Positions 46,161 to 54,240 of a stretch of 64,000 nt of DNA are shown in pieces. Below the pieces are notes generated by a model. It saw only the letters and a list, made by a program, of their open reading frames with translations. It made no database searches and was not told where the DNA came from. Each line of letters opens with the position of its first letter. Positions within the stretch are counted from its first letter, which is position 1. Source of the DNA: Rhodothermales bacterium (lineage in GTDB: Bacteria; Bacteroidota; Rhodothermia; Rhodothermales; JANQRZ01); the NCBI GenBank assembly GCA_028284265.1, contig JANQRZ010000011.1:62001-126000 (forward strand). The letters are read 5' to 3'. Both the position numbers and the translations under genes were made by a program.

Positions 46161-47300
46161 CTAGCCGTTGGTCCGCTCGAACTCCTGCATGAACTGCACG
46201 AGCGCCTCGACGGACTCCTGCGCGCAGGCGTTGTAGATTGAAGCACGAAGACCGCCGACAGAGCGATACCCTTTGAGCGCGAGTAGCCCCTCTCCTTTGG
46301 CCTCTTGAATGAATCGGGCTTCGAGGTCTTCATCGCCACCCTTGATGCGGAAGGTGACGTTCATCTTCGAGCGAGAGTCTTCCCGCGCTGTGCCTTGGTA
46401 GAAATCCGTTGCATCGATAGCCCCGTAGAGACGGGCGGCCTTCTCCTCGTTCTGCTTCTGGATGGCCGGAAGCCCGCCGAGGTTCTGGAGCCAGCGGAGC
46501 ACCTTCTCGATCATGTAGACCGCGAAGACGGGCGGCGTGTTGAACAACTTGGCTGTGTGCGTTCGATAATCGAGCATCGTTGGGAGGCCGTCGCGTCGCT
46601 GCTGGAGGAAGTCCTCCTTAACGAGAACGACCGTGGCTCCGGCGGGGCCGATGTTCTTCTGCGCCCCAGCGTAGATCAGCCCGTAGCGCTCGACCGACAT
46701 AGGGCGGCTGAGGAAGTCCGAGGAAGCATCGCAGACGAGCGGCACATCAACGTCCGGCTCTTCGGCGAACTCGGTGCCGAAGATAGTGTTGTTCGAGGTG
46801 TAGTGCAGGTAAGCCGCGTCGGGGCTGAGGTCCCAAGTCGCTGGCTCCGGGATGTAGTTGAAGTTCGACGCTTCGGACGAGGCCGCGACGTGCGGTGCGG
46901 CGTTCCGGCTCTGCCCGACGATCTGCGCCTCCTTGATCGCCTTCTTACTCCACGAGCCTGTGTTGAGATAATCCGCCGAGCCACCCTCGGGCAGGAAGTT
47001 GAGCGGCACCTGATGAAACTGCATCGACGCCCCGCCCTGAAGAAAGAGGACGTGCCAGTCGTCGCCGAGACCAAGGAGTGTTCTGAGGTGCGCGACGGCG
47101 CGCTCGTTGACCTCGGTGTAGGCGGGCGAGCGGTGGCTGATCTCCATGATCGACGAGCCGAGGTCACCGTAGACCGGCAACTGGTCGCGGACCTCCAGCA
47201 TGACCTCTAGCGGGAGCGTGCCGGGACCGGCGGAGAAATTGTGTAGCCGCTTGTGATCGGCGGCAGCAGGCGTGGAATCGTAGGCGACAGGCTGCATCAT
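46161..47300 (-). CDS. serC: Phosphoserine aminotransferase
   Basis: PLP-dependent aminotransferase making phosphoserine from 3-phosphohydroxypyruvate in serine synthesis (and acting in pyridoxal synthesis in some bacteria). The 379 residues start MMQPVAYDSTP and enter the family at HNFSAGPGTLPLEVM. The PLP lysine is in YAGAQKNIGPAGATVVLV, with FLQGGASMQFHQVPLNFL before it and EGLLALKGYRSVGGLRAS near the end. A candidate -10 box TATATTC lies at 47342-47348. serA and serB are not in the window. Confidence 0.95.
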   Translation of the reverse strand: MMQPVAYDSTPAAADHKRLHNFSAGPGTLPLEVMLEVRDQLPVYGDLGSSIMEISHRSPAYTEVNERAVAHLRTLLGLGDDWHVLFLQGGASMQFHQVPLNFLPEGGSADYLNTGSWSKKAIKEAQIVGQSRNAAPHVAASSEASNFNYIPEPATWDLSPDAAYLHYTSNNTIFGTEFAEEPDVDVPLVCDASSDFLSRPMSVERYGLIYAGAQKNIGPAGATVVLVKEDFLQQRRDGLPTMLDYRTHTAKLFNTPPVFAVYMIEKVLRWLQNLGGLPAIQKQNEEKAARLYGAIDATDFYQGTAREDSRSKMNVTFRIKGGDEDLEARFIQEAKGEGLLALKGYRSVGGLRASIYNACAQESVEALVQFMQEFERTNG

Positions 47301-47341
47301 GGCGATGGGCAGAGGGTCAAATGGAAAAAGGAAAGCTGCCC

Positions 47342-47348
47342 GAATATA
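47342..47348 (-). promoter_or_regulatory. Candidate -10 box TATATTC of serC
   Basis: TATATTC on the minus strand lies 42-48 bases before the serC ATG. It is identical to the boxes before the M16 gene and rimP; a -35 element is not convincing. Confidence 0.35.
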
Positions 47349-47449
47349 CAGTGACCGCCATCGCCGGCGAAGCTAGACGCTACTCATTTCCTTTCATTTC
47401 CCCAAGTCACTCGAACGATAGAGCATCGCCTCTGATCTTACTCTAGCCA

Positions 47450-47971
47450 TCAAGGTGAGCCATCCCCGATATCGAGGCGCACTGGTAGATCGAAGTTGCC
47501 TGCTGTGATGTTGATGATCGGATCACCCTCATCGAATCCCGGCACGTTGACCGTGAAGGTGCCTCGCACACGCTCTCGGCTGAACTCTTGAAGCATCACG
47601 CTTCCGCCGAAGGCACCACCCGCCAGATCTGCGGTATTCGATATCTCCCCACCATCACTGTATTGTGCTTGGTTAGTGCTACCCGGACCGAGGGCGAGCG
47701 TGGCCTCGCCAAATCCAATGGGCTGCAGTTCGAAGAGCAGACCATCTCCAAACAATCGGCACGATATGCTGAGTACGCTGCCCTGATCGTTGGTGGTAGC
47801 ACTCGGAGACTGGGCCTCAAAGCTTCTTCCATTGACGCTCGCCGAACAGTCCGCGACTTCCATCATCCCACCGCCGCCACCCGGCGGATCGTCATCCTCC
47901 TCCAATGCGCTTCGATCACAGGCAGTCAGTGTGAGGGCAAGGCACAGGCAAAGCAGGAAGCGGAACGACAT
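47450..47971 (-). CDS. Small lipoprotein
   Basis: A 173-residue exported lipoprotein: the signal peptide ends in the lipobox LTAC at about residue 18, followed by an acidic then Gly-rich linker (EEDDDPPGGGGG). The mature domain begins DCSASVNGRSFEAQ and is made of short strands (LSISCRLFGDGLLFELQPI, in part). This beta-rich layout resembles DUF6252-type lipoproteins of Bacteroidetes, which is inference by pattern only. Two cysteines in the domain could pair. It lies 21 bases after the DsbD-like stop on the same strand, so it is likely in that unit. Confidence 0.75.
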   Translation of the reverse strand: MSFRFLLCLCLALTLTACDRSALEEDDDPPGGGGGMMEVADCSASVNGRSFEAQSPSATTNDQGSVLSISCRLFGDGLLFELQPIGFGEATLALGPGSTNQAQYSDGGEISNTADLAGGAFGGSVMLQEFSRERVRGTFTVNVPGFDEGDPIINITAGNFDLPVRLDIGDGSP

Positions 47972-47992
47972 CGGGGGTTTCAGAGAAAAGGA

Positions 47993-49972
47993 TTACCGGG
48001 CGGCGAGGTCGTTGGACTCGTCGAAGGTAACGGTGCCAGCATCGAGAAAAGCAGCGTATCGCTCCAGCGACGTCACACCACTGAGTTGGCTGACAAGCTG
48101 GCCGTCAGGCGCGACGATGGCGTAGGTCGGAAGCGCGATCCGGCCCGTCAGTTCGAGCTGGTAGCGCTGGAGGTCCGGACCATCCTCGGCATTATCTGTC
48201 CAAAGCTGGAGCGGGACAAAGTGCCGGTCGATGCGTTCGGCGATTTCCGGTCGGGAGAGCACCGTCGCTTCCATGTGACGGCAGTTGGTGCAGGTGTAGC
48301 CCGTGAAGTCGATGAGAACAGGGCGTCCGGTACGACGTGCCTCCTCAAAGGCTGTCGCCCGGTCTTGGTGCCACGCATGCTTACCTACTCCATCCGACCG
48401 TTCGGCGAACCCGGCGAGCAGACTCACATCGGTCGCTTGGCGCGGCGGCAGAAACGCATCGAAGCCGCCGAGCGGCGCACCGAGCAAGCCTGGCACGAAG
48501 TAGAACGCGAGACCAAAGAACGCCATCGCTGTCAGCAGCCGCAGTCCGCCGATGGGCACCGGTCGCACCTCGCCGTAGTCCGAGTCCGGCCCCTTGAGAT
48601 GCAGCTTGCCGATCAGGTAGAGGCCTGCGAGCGCAAAAATCACAATCATGAGCGCAATGGCAAGCGGGCGCGGGAGCAGCCCGGTCCCCCACACGAGATC
48701 GGCGTTCGAGAGAAACTTCAGCGCGGCAGCGATCTCGATGAATCCGAGTACGCCTTTGAGCGCACCCATCCATGACCCAGACTTCGGCAGCCGGGTGAGC
48801 GCGTTCGGGAACGCAGCGAACAACACGAACGGCAGCGCAAAAACCGACGAAAAGACGACCATCCCGATCAACGGTCGCGCCCATCCACCCTGAGACGCCG
48901 CTGCGAGAAGGCCTCCGACAAACGGCACTGTGCAGGAGAATGAGACAAGCACCAGCGTCAGGCTCATGAACATCACGCCGAGATAGCCCCCACGTTCATC
49001 GCCCTGCCGGTTCAGTGCGTTCGCCCACGCAGCCGGCATCCGAAGCTCAAAGAAGCCGAGCAGCGAGAACCCGAAGACGACGAGCACGAGGCCGATGAAC
49101 AGATTCACCCACGGGTTTGCCGCGATCAATTGCGGCCCTGCCGCCCCGACAACAAGCGCCATCACCACACCGAGCAGTGTGAACAGGCCGACGATGGCGA
49201 GACCGTAGACACCCGCCATCCGCGCGGCCTTGCGTCGGTCGCCCGCATGGTGGAGGAAGTACGACACCGTAAGCGGAATCATCGGGAAGACGCATGGAGT
49301 CAGGAGCGCCACGAGGCCCGCTCCGATGGCAAGCAATAGAAAGCCCCACAGTCCACCCCGCTCCGGCGTAGCCGGCTCAAAGGGAGACGCATTCGGTTCG
49401 GCGAGTGCTGCACTTCTCGGCGTGTCAAACTGCACCAGCACGCTATCCTGAGTCGAAGCATCCGAGGCAATCACTGGCTCCTCGGGTAGCGTAGCGACAG
49501 GAGAGCCGCGCACGTCCACCGACACGGCGAACCGCTCCTGCATCGGCGGCAGGCAGATTTCATCGTTACAGACCATGTAGTGAACCACGCCCTGGATCGG
49601 CGTAGAGCCGCCCGGTGCGTTCGGAGCCACCCGGAGCGTCTGCATCACCTCCGCCGTACCCGAGAAATAGGTATAGGCACTCTCGACTAGTTCGTCGTAC
49701 CCTTCCTCCGGGGTGCCCTGCCGCACGCCCCCAACAGGAGTGAGGCTCGCGTTCTGCTCCAAGCGAAGATCAAGCGCGCGGCCAATCGGTGAGTCAATCG
49801 CGTACATCCGCCAATCGCCCACGATCTCCCCGAAGAGCACCACCTCTACCGTCTCCCCCGGCCGTGCGGTCTCCGGCTCCACCAGTGCCGTCCACACCAC
49901 CGGCTCGCTCTCTGGCACCTGCGCCGAGGCAGGCACAAAGAGCATGGACATGAAAAAGACGAGCAAGCGCAT
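47993..49972 (-). CDS. DsbD-like thiol:disulfide interchange protein
   Basis: Membrane electron carrier that passes reducing power from cytosolic thioredoxin to the periplasm. I start at the ATG at 49972 (MRLLVFFMSMLFVPASAQ), a signal peptide, giving 659 residues; upstream ATGs add only a leader. The N-terminal periplasmic domain contains YMVCNDEICLPP, the DsbD-alpha cysteines. About eight membrane helices follow, with TPCVFPMIPLTVSYFL and FSCTVPFVGGLL carrying the two membrane cysteines. A C-terminal thioredoxin-like domain has YTCTNCRHMEATVL (CxxC). It lies downstream of the ribosomal protein genes. Confidence 0.92.
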   Translation of the reverse strand: MRLLVFFMSMLFVPASAQVPESEPVVWTALVEPETARPGETVEVVLFGEIVGDWRMYAIDSPIGRALDLRLEQNASLTPVGGVRQGTPEEGYDELVESAYTYFSGTAEVMQTLRVAPNAPGGSTPIQGVVHYMVCNDEICLPPMQERFAVSVDVRGSPVATLPEEPVIASDASTQDSVLVQFDTPRSAALAEPNASPFEPATPERGGLWGFLLLAIGAGLVALLTPCVFPMIPLTVSYFLHHAGDRRKAARMAGVYGLAIVGLFTLLGVVMALVVGAAGPQLIAANPWVNLFIGLVLVVFGFSLLGFFELRMPAAWANALNRQGDERGGYLGVMFMSLTLVLVSFSCTVPFVGGLLAAASQGGWARPLIGMVVFSSVFALPFVLFAAFPNALTRLPKSGSWMGALKGVLGFIEIAAALKFLSNADLVWGTGLLPRPLAIALMIVIFALAGLYLIGKLHLKGPDSDYGEVRPVPIGGLRLLTAMAFFGLAFYFVPGLLGAPLGGFDAFLPPRQATDVSLLAGFAERSDGVGKHAWHQDRATAFEEARRTGRPVLIDFTGYTCTNCRHMEATVLSRPEIAERIDRHFVPLQLWTDNAEDGPDLQRYQLELTGRIALPTYAIVAPDGQLVSQLSGVTSLERYAAFLDAGTVTFDESNDLAAR

Positions 49973-50060
49973 AGCGTAGAGGAGAAGCGAGAGCCGAGAC
50001 ATCAACTCAAGAGACGCCGCCTCGGTTCGCTTCGTATGCGTCACATTTTATGAACAACAG

Positions 50061-50102
50061 CGGGGCGTCCGCGCCCGGCCTACCGGAACAACGAACGCCC
50101 CG
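50061..50102 (-). terminator. Hairpin after rplI
   Basis: CGGGGCGT at 50061-50068 pairs with ACGCCCCG at 50095-50102; an inner CCGG/CCGG pairing extends the fold. It lies 43 bases after the rplI stop on the minus strand, without a strong U tract. A partial stop for the rpsF-rpsR-rplI transcript is likely. Confidence 0.5.
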
Positions 50103-50144
50103 CCGGGGGTGTTGCCTAATAGCATCGCCTGATGCGAGGGCGAC

Positions 50145-50606
50145 CTAAAGCGCTTCGGTGAGCGACTCCGGCACGACCTGCACGGTGAGCGAGCCGCTGT
50201 GCTCCGGGTGGAGCTTGACCGTCGCCGTGTATTCGCCCGTCGTCCGAATGTCGGAGTCGAGCGAGATTTTGCGACGGTCCACCTCGATCCCGCGCCCAGC
50301 GAGGGCATCGGCGATCTGCTGCGTCGTGATGGTGCCGAAGATGCGGTCCTCTTCGCCGACCGGAGCTTGGAGAACGATCTCCATGTCGTTGATCCGCTTG
50401 GCAAGGGCTTCGGCGTCCTTGCGGGCCGATTCGAGCTTGACGGCCTGCTGGCGCGTCTCCTCTTCGTAGCGCTTGACGTTCGACGGGTTGGCGACGACAG
50501 CAAGGCCGCGCGGGATGAGGAAGTTGCGCCCGTAGCCGTTCTTGACGGAGATGACCTCGCCTTTCTGGCCGAGGTTGTCAACGTCCTGCGTGAGAATGAT
50601 GTTCAT
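50145..50606 (-). CDS. rplI: 50S ribosomal protein L9
   Basis: 153 residues beginning MNIILTQDVDNLGQKGEVI, with the highly conserved VKNGYGRNFLIPRGLAV (in place of the usual VxxGYxRNYLxPxxxA). A long connecting helix (VKRYEEETRQQAVKLE) and the C-terminal rRNA-binding domain (IFGTITTQQIADAL) follow. It is the third gene of the rpsF-rpsR-rplI set; a palindromic heptad repeat separates it from rpsR. Confidence 0.97.
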   Translation of the reverse strand: MNIILTQDVDNLGQKGEVISVKNGYGRNFLIPRGLAVVANPSNVKRYEEETRQQAVKLESARKDAEALAKRINDMEIVLQAPVGEEDRIFGTITTQQIADALAGRGIEVDRRKISLDSDIRTTGEYTATVKLHPEHSGSLTVQVVPESLTEAL

Positions 50607-50614
50607 GTGATCGG

Positions 50615-50672
50615 GTCTTTTGTCATTGGTCCTTCGTCATTCGCAAATGACCAGTGACGAGTGACAAAGGAC
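50615..50672. repeat. Palindromic heptad repeat in the rpsR-rplI spacer
   Basis: The left arm, 50617-50641, reads in 7-base units TTTGTCA-TTGGTCC-TTCGTCA-TT. The right arm, 50646-50670, is its approximate reverse complement (AATGACC-AGTGACG-AGTGACA-AAGG), about 18 of 25 positions. Same structure as the site at 13570-13657 but with a different word. Confidence 0.75.
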
Positions 50673-50950
50673 TATTTGATGTTGTCCGCGACGAAGGGCA
50701 GCAGCGCCATGTGGCGGGCGCGCTTGACAGCAATCGTGAGCTGACGCTGGGACTTCGCCGAGACGCCGGTGACGCGCCGGGGCAGAAGCTTGCCCTGCTC
50801 GTTCAGGTAGCGCTTGAGGGTCTCGGTGTCCTTGTAGTCGATGTACTCGATGCCTTCGGACTCGAAGGGACAGACGGGGCGGCGTTTCGCGCCGGGGACG
50901 GCAGCGCGAGCGATAGGCTCGGTCTGCTTCTTGCGTTCGTTTCGTGCCAT
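50672..50950 (-). CDS. rpsR: 30S ribosomal protein S18
   Basis: 92 residues with a basic N-tail and the S18 core [23 protein letters not shown] followed by [26 protein letters not shown] (quoted in part). The segment [15 protein letters not shown] keeps one cysteine but no zinc-binding set. Partner of S6 in the platform; 45 bases after rpsF. No ssb gene lies between rpsF and rpsR, as in many Bacteroidetes. Confidence 0.96.
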   Translation of the reverse strand: MARNERKKQTEPIARAAVPGAKRRPVCPFESEGIEYIDYKDTETLKRYLNEQGKLLPRRVTGVSAKSQRQLTIAVKRARHMALLPFVADNIK

Positions 50951-50995
50951 GATGGGTTCTGGAGTCTGAGCAGAGCGTCCGCTCCGCGAGGAGGG

Positions 50996-51373
50996 TTACG
51001 CTTCGGCTTCGGCAGCTTCAGCCTCAGCCACAGCGGGCTGGCTCTGCTGCTTCTCGAAATGGCGCATCATCTTGGCGTCGTAGCGCAGGATGATGTGGCG
51101 CATGATGTCATCGTTGATCCGAAGCGCGCGGTCGAAGCGCTCGATGAAGTCGCCGTCGGCGCGGAAGTACGTCAGGGCGTAGTACCCGTTGCGCTTCTTC
51201 TCGATGGGATAGGCGAGCCGCTGGCTCCCCTTCTCCTGCACTTCAACGATGTCGCCATCGTTCTCACGGATGAACGCCGTGACGCGCTCGACGATGTCCT
51301 TGATCTGGTCGTCGTTCAGAACGGTGTTGACCACGTACATCAACTCGTACATGGGTCGGTCTTGTGTAGCCAT
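50996..51373 (-). CDS. rpsF: 30S ribosomal protein S6
   Basis: 125 residues with the S6 fold: YELMYVVNTVLNDDQIKDIV, then KGSQRLAYPIEKKRNGYYALTYF (quoted in part: RLAYPIEKKRNGYYALTYF) and FDRALRINDDIMRHIILR. The Ala/Glu-rich tail of about 15 residues is typical. First gene of the S6-S18-L9 unit. The leader upstream can form two small hairpins (51401-51431). Confidence 0.96.
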   Translation of the reverse strand: MATQDRPMYELMYVVNTVLNDDQIKDIVERVTAFIRENDGDIVEVQEKGSQRLAYPIEKKRNGYYALTYFRADGDFIERFDRALRINDDIMRHIILRYDAKMMRHFEKQQSQPAVAEAEAAEAEA

Positions 51374-51400
51374 AGGGGATCCCTCTGGAATACGGTGAGT

Positions 51401-51431
51401 GCCGGAATCGGCGAAAGCCGTATGCCTACGG
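51401..51431 (-). promoter_or_regulatory. Structured leader ahead of rpsF
   Basis: On the minus strand CCGTAGGCATACGG (51418-51431) and GCCGATTCCGGC (51401-51412) each form a short perfect stem, 28-58 bases before the rpsF ATG. Many bacteria have an S6:S18-binding leader RNA here. I cannot match the conserved bulge with certainty, so this is only a candidate. Confidence 0.3.
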
Positions 51432-51490
51432 TCGATATGCCGCAGGCAGGGCGTGAAAAGAGCCTTAAAGGTACGGCGACTATGAGCCAG

Positions 51491-51512
51491 GGGCTGTTAG
51501 CTCTTGGTGAAT
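51491..51512. repeat. Partial copy of the TTAGCTC heptad word
   Basis: GGGCTGTTAGCTCTTGG at 51491-51507 matches the word used in the infB-rbfA spacer (13571-13601). It lies 13 bases after the stop of the E1 fusion gene read on the minus strand. Confidence 0.5.
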
Positions 51513-51525
51513 GAGCGTCGCTCGC

Positions 51526-53523
51526 TCAGTACGCCAACACACGCTCGATACCCTCTCTCAGCTTGCCGCTTGCCGAATAGATGTCGCGCTCCAGCCCTCT
51601 CGAGAATGGAATCGGCAGGTCTTCGGAGGCGACGCGGACGGGCGGCGCATCGAGGTGCTCGAAGCCCTCTTCGATGACCTGGGCGGCGACCTCGGCCCCG
51701 AACCCGGCGGTGCGCTGCGCCTCGTGGAGCACGACGAGCCGGTTCGTCTTCGCGAGCGAGCGTAGCACCGTCGCCCGGTCCCACGGCACGAGGGTGCGGA
51801 GGTCCACAACCTCGATAGCCACACCCTGCTCGGTCCAATGGTCAGCCTCTTCCAGCGCCCACTGCACACCAACGCCCCACGTCACGAGCGTCAGGTCGCT
51901 GCCTTTGCGGGCGATGTTCGCCTCACCGAGTGCGATGGCATACGGTGCGTCCGGTACCTCGCCTTTGAGCGAGCGGTAGAGGTGCTTGTGCTCGAAAAAC
52001 AACACCGGGTTCGGGTCTTCGATAGCGGCCATCAGCAGTCCTTTTACATCGGCGGGCGTGCCGGGGACGACGACTTTCAGGCCGGGCGCGTGGGCGAACC
52101 ACGCTTCGGGCGATTGTGAGTGAAATGGTCCGGCCCCGATGCCGCCACCAAACGGGGCACGGATCGTCACGTTGAGCGGCTCGCCCCAGCGGTAGTGCGT
52201 CGTGCCGAGGTTGTTGACGATCTGGTTGAACCCGCAGGTGATGAAGTCGGCGTACTGCATCTCGACCACTGGCTTCAAGCCTTCGAGCGCGAGACCCATC
52301 GCACAACCAATCGCCCCGCTCTCAATGATCGGGGTGTTGCGGACCCGCTCGCGCCCGAACTGCTCGACGAAGCCCTGCGTGACCTTGAACACGCCGCCGT
52401 ATTCAGCTACGTCCTGCCCCATAACGAGGACGCGGTCGTCGGCCTCCATCGCCTGCCACAACCCGTCCTGCACGGCGTCGATGAATCGCTTTTCTGAGAC
52501 AGCTCCTTTCGCGGGCGAGGTCGTGACGAGTGACGGTGCGAAGAGCGCGGCGCGCTCGGCAGCGAGGGTGCTCTCGACCTCGGGCTGCCGAATGGCCCAC
52601 TCGGCGGTCTCCTCGATCTCAGCCGCGAGCGCCTCGTCGACCTGGGCCATTGCCTCTTCCGAGAGCCACCCTTCAGCGAGGCATGTCTTTTTGTATTGCA
52701 ATAACGGGTCTCGGTCGCCCCATTCGTCGAACAGCGCCTCGGGCACGTACTTCGTCCCGCTCGCCTCCTCGTGCCCGCGCATCCTGAACGTCTTCATCTC
52801 CAGCAGCGTCGGTCCCTCTCCGGCCCGCGCCCGTTCAGCGGCCCGGCTGACGGAGTCGATCACCGCGAGCACATCGTTGCCATCCACGACCTCGCCCGGC
52901 ATCGCGTAGCCCGCCGCCGCATCGGCGATGTCTTCGACCGCCATCGCCTCACCCGTCGGCGTGGAGAGGCCGTACTGGTTGTTCTCGACCACGAACAGGA
53001 CCGGCAGCTTCCAGACGGCGGCGAGGTTGAGCGCTTCGTGGAAATCCCCCTCTCGTGTCGCCCCCTCGCCGACGAACGCGCACGCCACGAAGTCCTCATC
53101 CTTTAGTTGCGAGGCGAGGCCGAAGCCCGTCGCGACGGGCAGCATCGCTGCGAGGTGCGAGATCATCCCAACGATCCGGTGCTCCATCGTGCCGAAGTGG
53201 AAGGTTCGGTCGCGCCCGTTTGTGAAGCCGCCCTCTTTGCCCATGAGCTGACAGAAGAGCGGGCGGAGCGGGAGACCGCGCGTGGTCCAGACGCCGAGGT
53301 TGCGGTGCATCGGTAGGATCACGTCGCGCTCACGGAGCGCCCACACGCAGCCGACGGCAATCGCCTCCTGCCCGTAGCCGGAGAACCACTTCGAGAGGCG
53401 GTTCTGCCGAATGAGGCGGAGCATCTTTTCCTCAACGGTGCGCGGAAGCTGCAGGGCGCGGTAGAGCGCCGCGTGGTCGAGGGAGGCATCAGAAGGCACA
53501 GGCACCGCCGTAGACTTGGGCAT
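51526..53523 (-). CDS. Fused E1 alpha/beta 2-oxoacid dehydrogenase
   Basis: Thiamine-diphosphate E1 component of a 2-oxoacid dehydrogenase complex (pyruvate or branched-chain 2-oxoacid type), with both subunits in one 665-residue chain. The alpha half (1 to about 330) has the ThDP/Mg motif VGEGATREGDFHEALNLAAV followed by VVENNQYGLSTP. The beta half (about 345-665) has VLVMGQDVAEYGGVFKVTQG and the C-terminal transketolase domain DLTLVTWGVGVQWALE to VDLRTLVPWD. Fused forms are known in Bacteroidetes. No E2 or E3 gene is in the window. The alpha part starts at the ATG at 53523. Confidence 0.92.
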   Translation of the reverse strand: MPKSTAVPVPSDASLDHAALYRALQLPRTVEEKMLRLIRQNRLSKWFSGYGQEAIAVGCVWALRERDVILPMHRNLGVWTTRGLPLRPLFCQLMGKEGGFTNGRDRTFHFGTMEHRIVGMISHLAAMLPVATGFGLASQLKDEDFVACAFVGEGATREGDFHEALNLAAVWKLPVLFVVENNQYGLSTPTGEAMAVEDIADAAAGYAMPGEVVDGNDVLAVIDSVSRAAERARAGEGPTLLEMKTFRMRGHEEASGTKYVPEALFDEWGDRDPLLQYKKTCLAEGWLSEEAMAQVDEALAAEIEETAEWAIRQPEVESTLAAERAALFAPSLVTTSPAKGAVSEKRFIDAVQDGLWQAMEADDRVLVMGQDVAEYGGVFKVTQGFVEQFGRERVRNTPIIESGAIGCAMGLALEGLKPVVEMQYADFITCGFNQIVNNLGTTHYRWGEPLNVTIRAPFGGGIGAGPFHSQSPEAWFAHAPGLKVVVPGTPADVKGLLMAAIEDPNPVLFFEHKHLYRSLKGEVPDAPYAIALGEANIARKGSDLTLVTWGVGVQWALEEADHWTEQGVAIEVVDLRTLVPWDRATVLRSLAKTNRLVVLHEAQRTAGFGAEVAAQVIEEGFEHLDAPPVRVASEDLPIPFSRGLERDIYSASGKLREGIERVLAY

Positions 53524-53563
53524 GGAGGCAGAGATCGGGAAAACGGAGCGGCGGAAAATACCA

Positions 53564-53594
53564 CGCCCGGCGGCGCACGAAGCACCGCCGGGCG
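53564..53594 (-). terminator. Terminator hairpin after the CPWV thioredoxin-like gene
   Basis: CGCCCGGCGG at 53564-53573 pairs over 10 bases with CCGCCGGGCG at 53585-53594 (loop 11). On the minus strand TGGTATTTTCC follows. It is 26 bases after the stop at 53620 and 40 bases before the E1 start. Confidence 0.75.
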
Positions 53595-53619
53595 GATTGA
53601 GTCGATGGCAATACCGGGC

Positions 53620-54240
53620 CTAGTAAAACTTGATCGTGCAGCCGAAGGCGTTGGTCTTCTGTACCGTGATCTCGGTACCCGCGATGAGTTGGTTCATCGC
53701 ATCGCGAAAAAACTCTTCTTCCACACCGCTCGGGTCAGAGGGGCTGTCATCCACCGTGCCCTCGTAAACCAGCGCGTTGCTCGTATCGAAGAGAAAGATT
53801 TGCGGCGTGCGCGAGGCCCCGAACGCCTTGGCTGCCTCCGAGCCTTCATCTACCACATAGGGAAAATCGTAGCCGTTGCTGGAAACGCGCTGCTGCATCG
53901 TGGCGAAGTTCTCCTCGGGATAGGCTCCCGGATCGTTCGCGTTGACGATGACGAAGCCGATACCCGCCGCCTCGTACTCCTCGGCGAGGTCGCGGACGCG
54001 CTCGTCATACTTCGCCACCCACGGGCAGGTGTTGGACCAGAAGATGACCGCAAGCCCTTGGTCACCCATCACTTGCCCGAACGTCGTGGCACTGCCGTTC
54101 GCATTCTGCATGGACCGGTCCGCAAGAGGAAGCGCGGCACCGACATCAAGTGGCTGGGCCGTCTGCGCGGCGACAGTTTGGCCAAGCACGATGGCGAAAG
54201 CAAAGATCGCAACGCGACGAAGAGTCTGCTGAAACGTCAT
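53620..54240 (-). CDS. Exported peroxiredoxin/thioredoxin-like protein (CPWV type)
   Basis: A 206-residue protein with a signal peptide (IFAFAIVLGQTVAAQ). The AhpC/TSA-like domain carries a single-cysteine site FWSNTCPWVAKYDERV instead of CxxC, and the cis-Pro segment GASRTPQIFLFD. A second cysteine lies in the last residues, FGCTIKFY; this C-terminal GC-(S/T)-I-K ending is conserved in the group, so it may be the resolving residue (inference). The ATG overlaps the upstream TlpA-like gene by 4 bases, so both are translated together in the periplasmic redox unit. Confidence 0.88.
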   Translation of the reverse strand: MTFQQTLRRVAIFAFAIVLGQTVAAQTAQPLDVGAALPLADRSMQNANGSATTFGQVMGDQGLAVIFWSNTCPWVAKYDERVRDLAEEYEAAGIGFVIVNANDPGAYPEENFATMQQRVSSNGYDFPYVVDEGSEAAKAFGASRTPQIFLFDTSNALVYEGTVDDSPSDPSGVEEEFFRDAMNQLIAGTEITVQKTNAFGCTIKFY

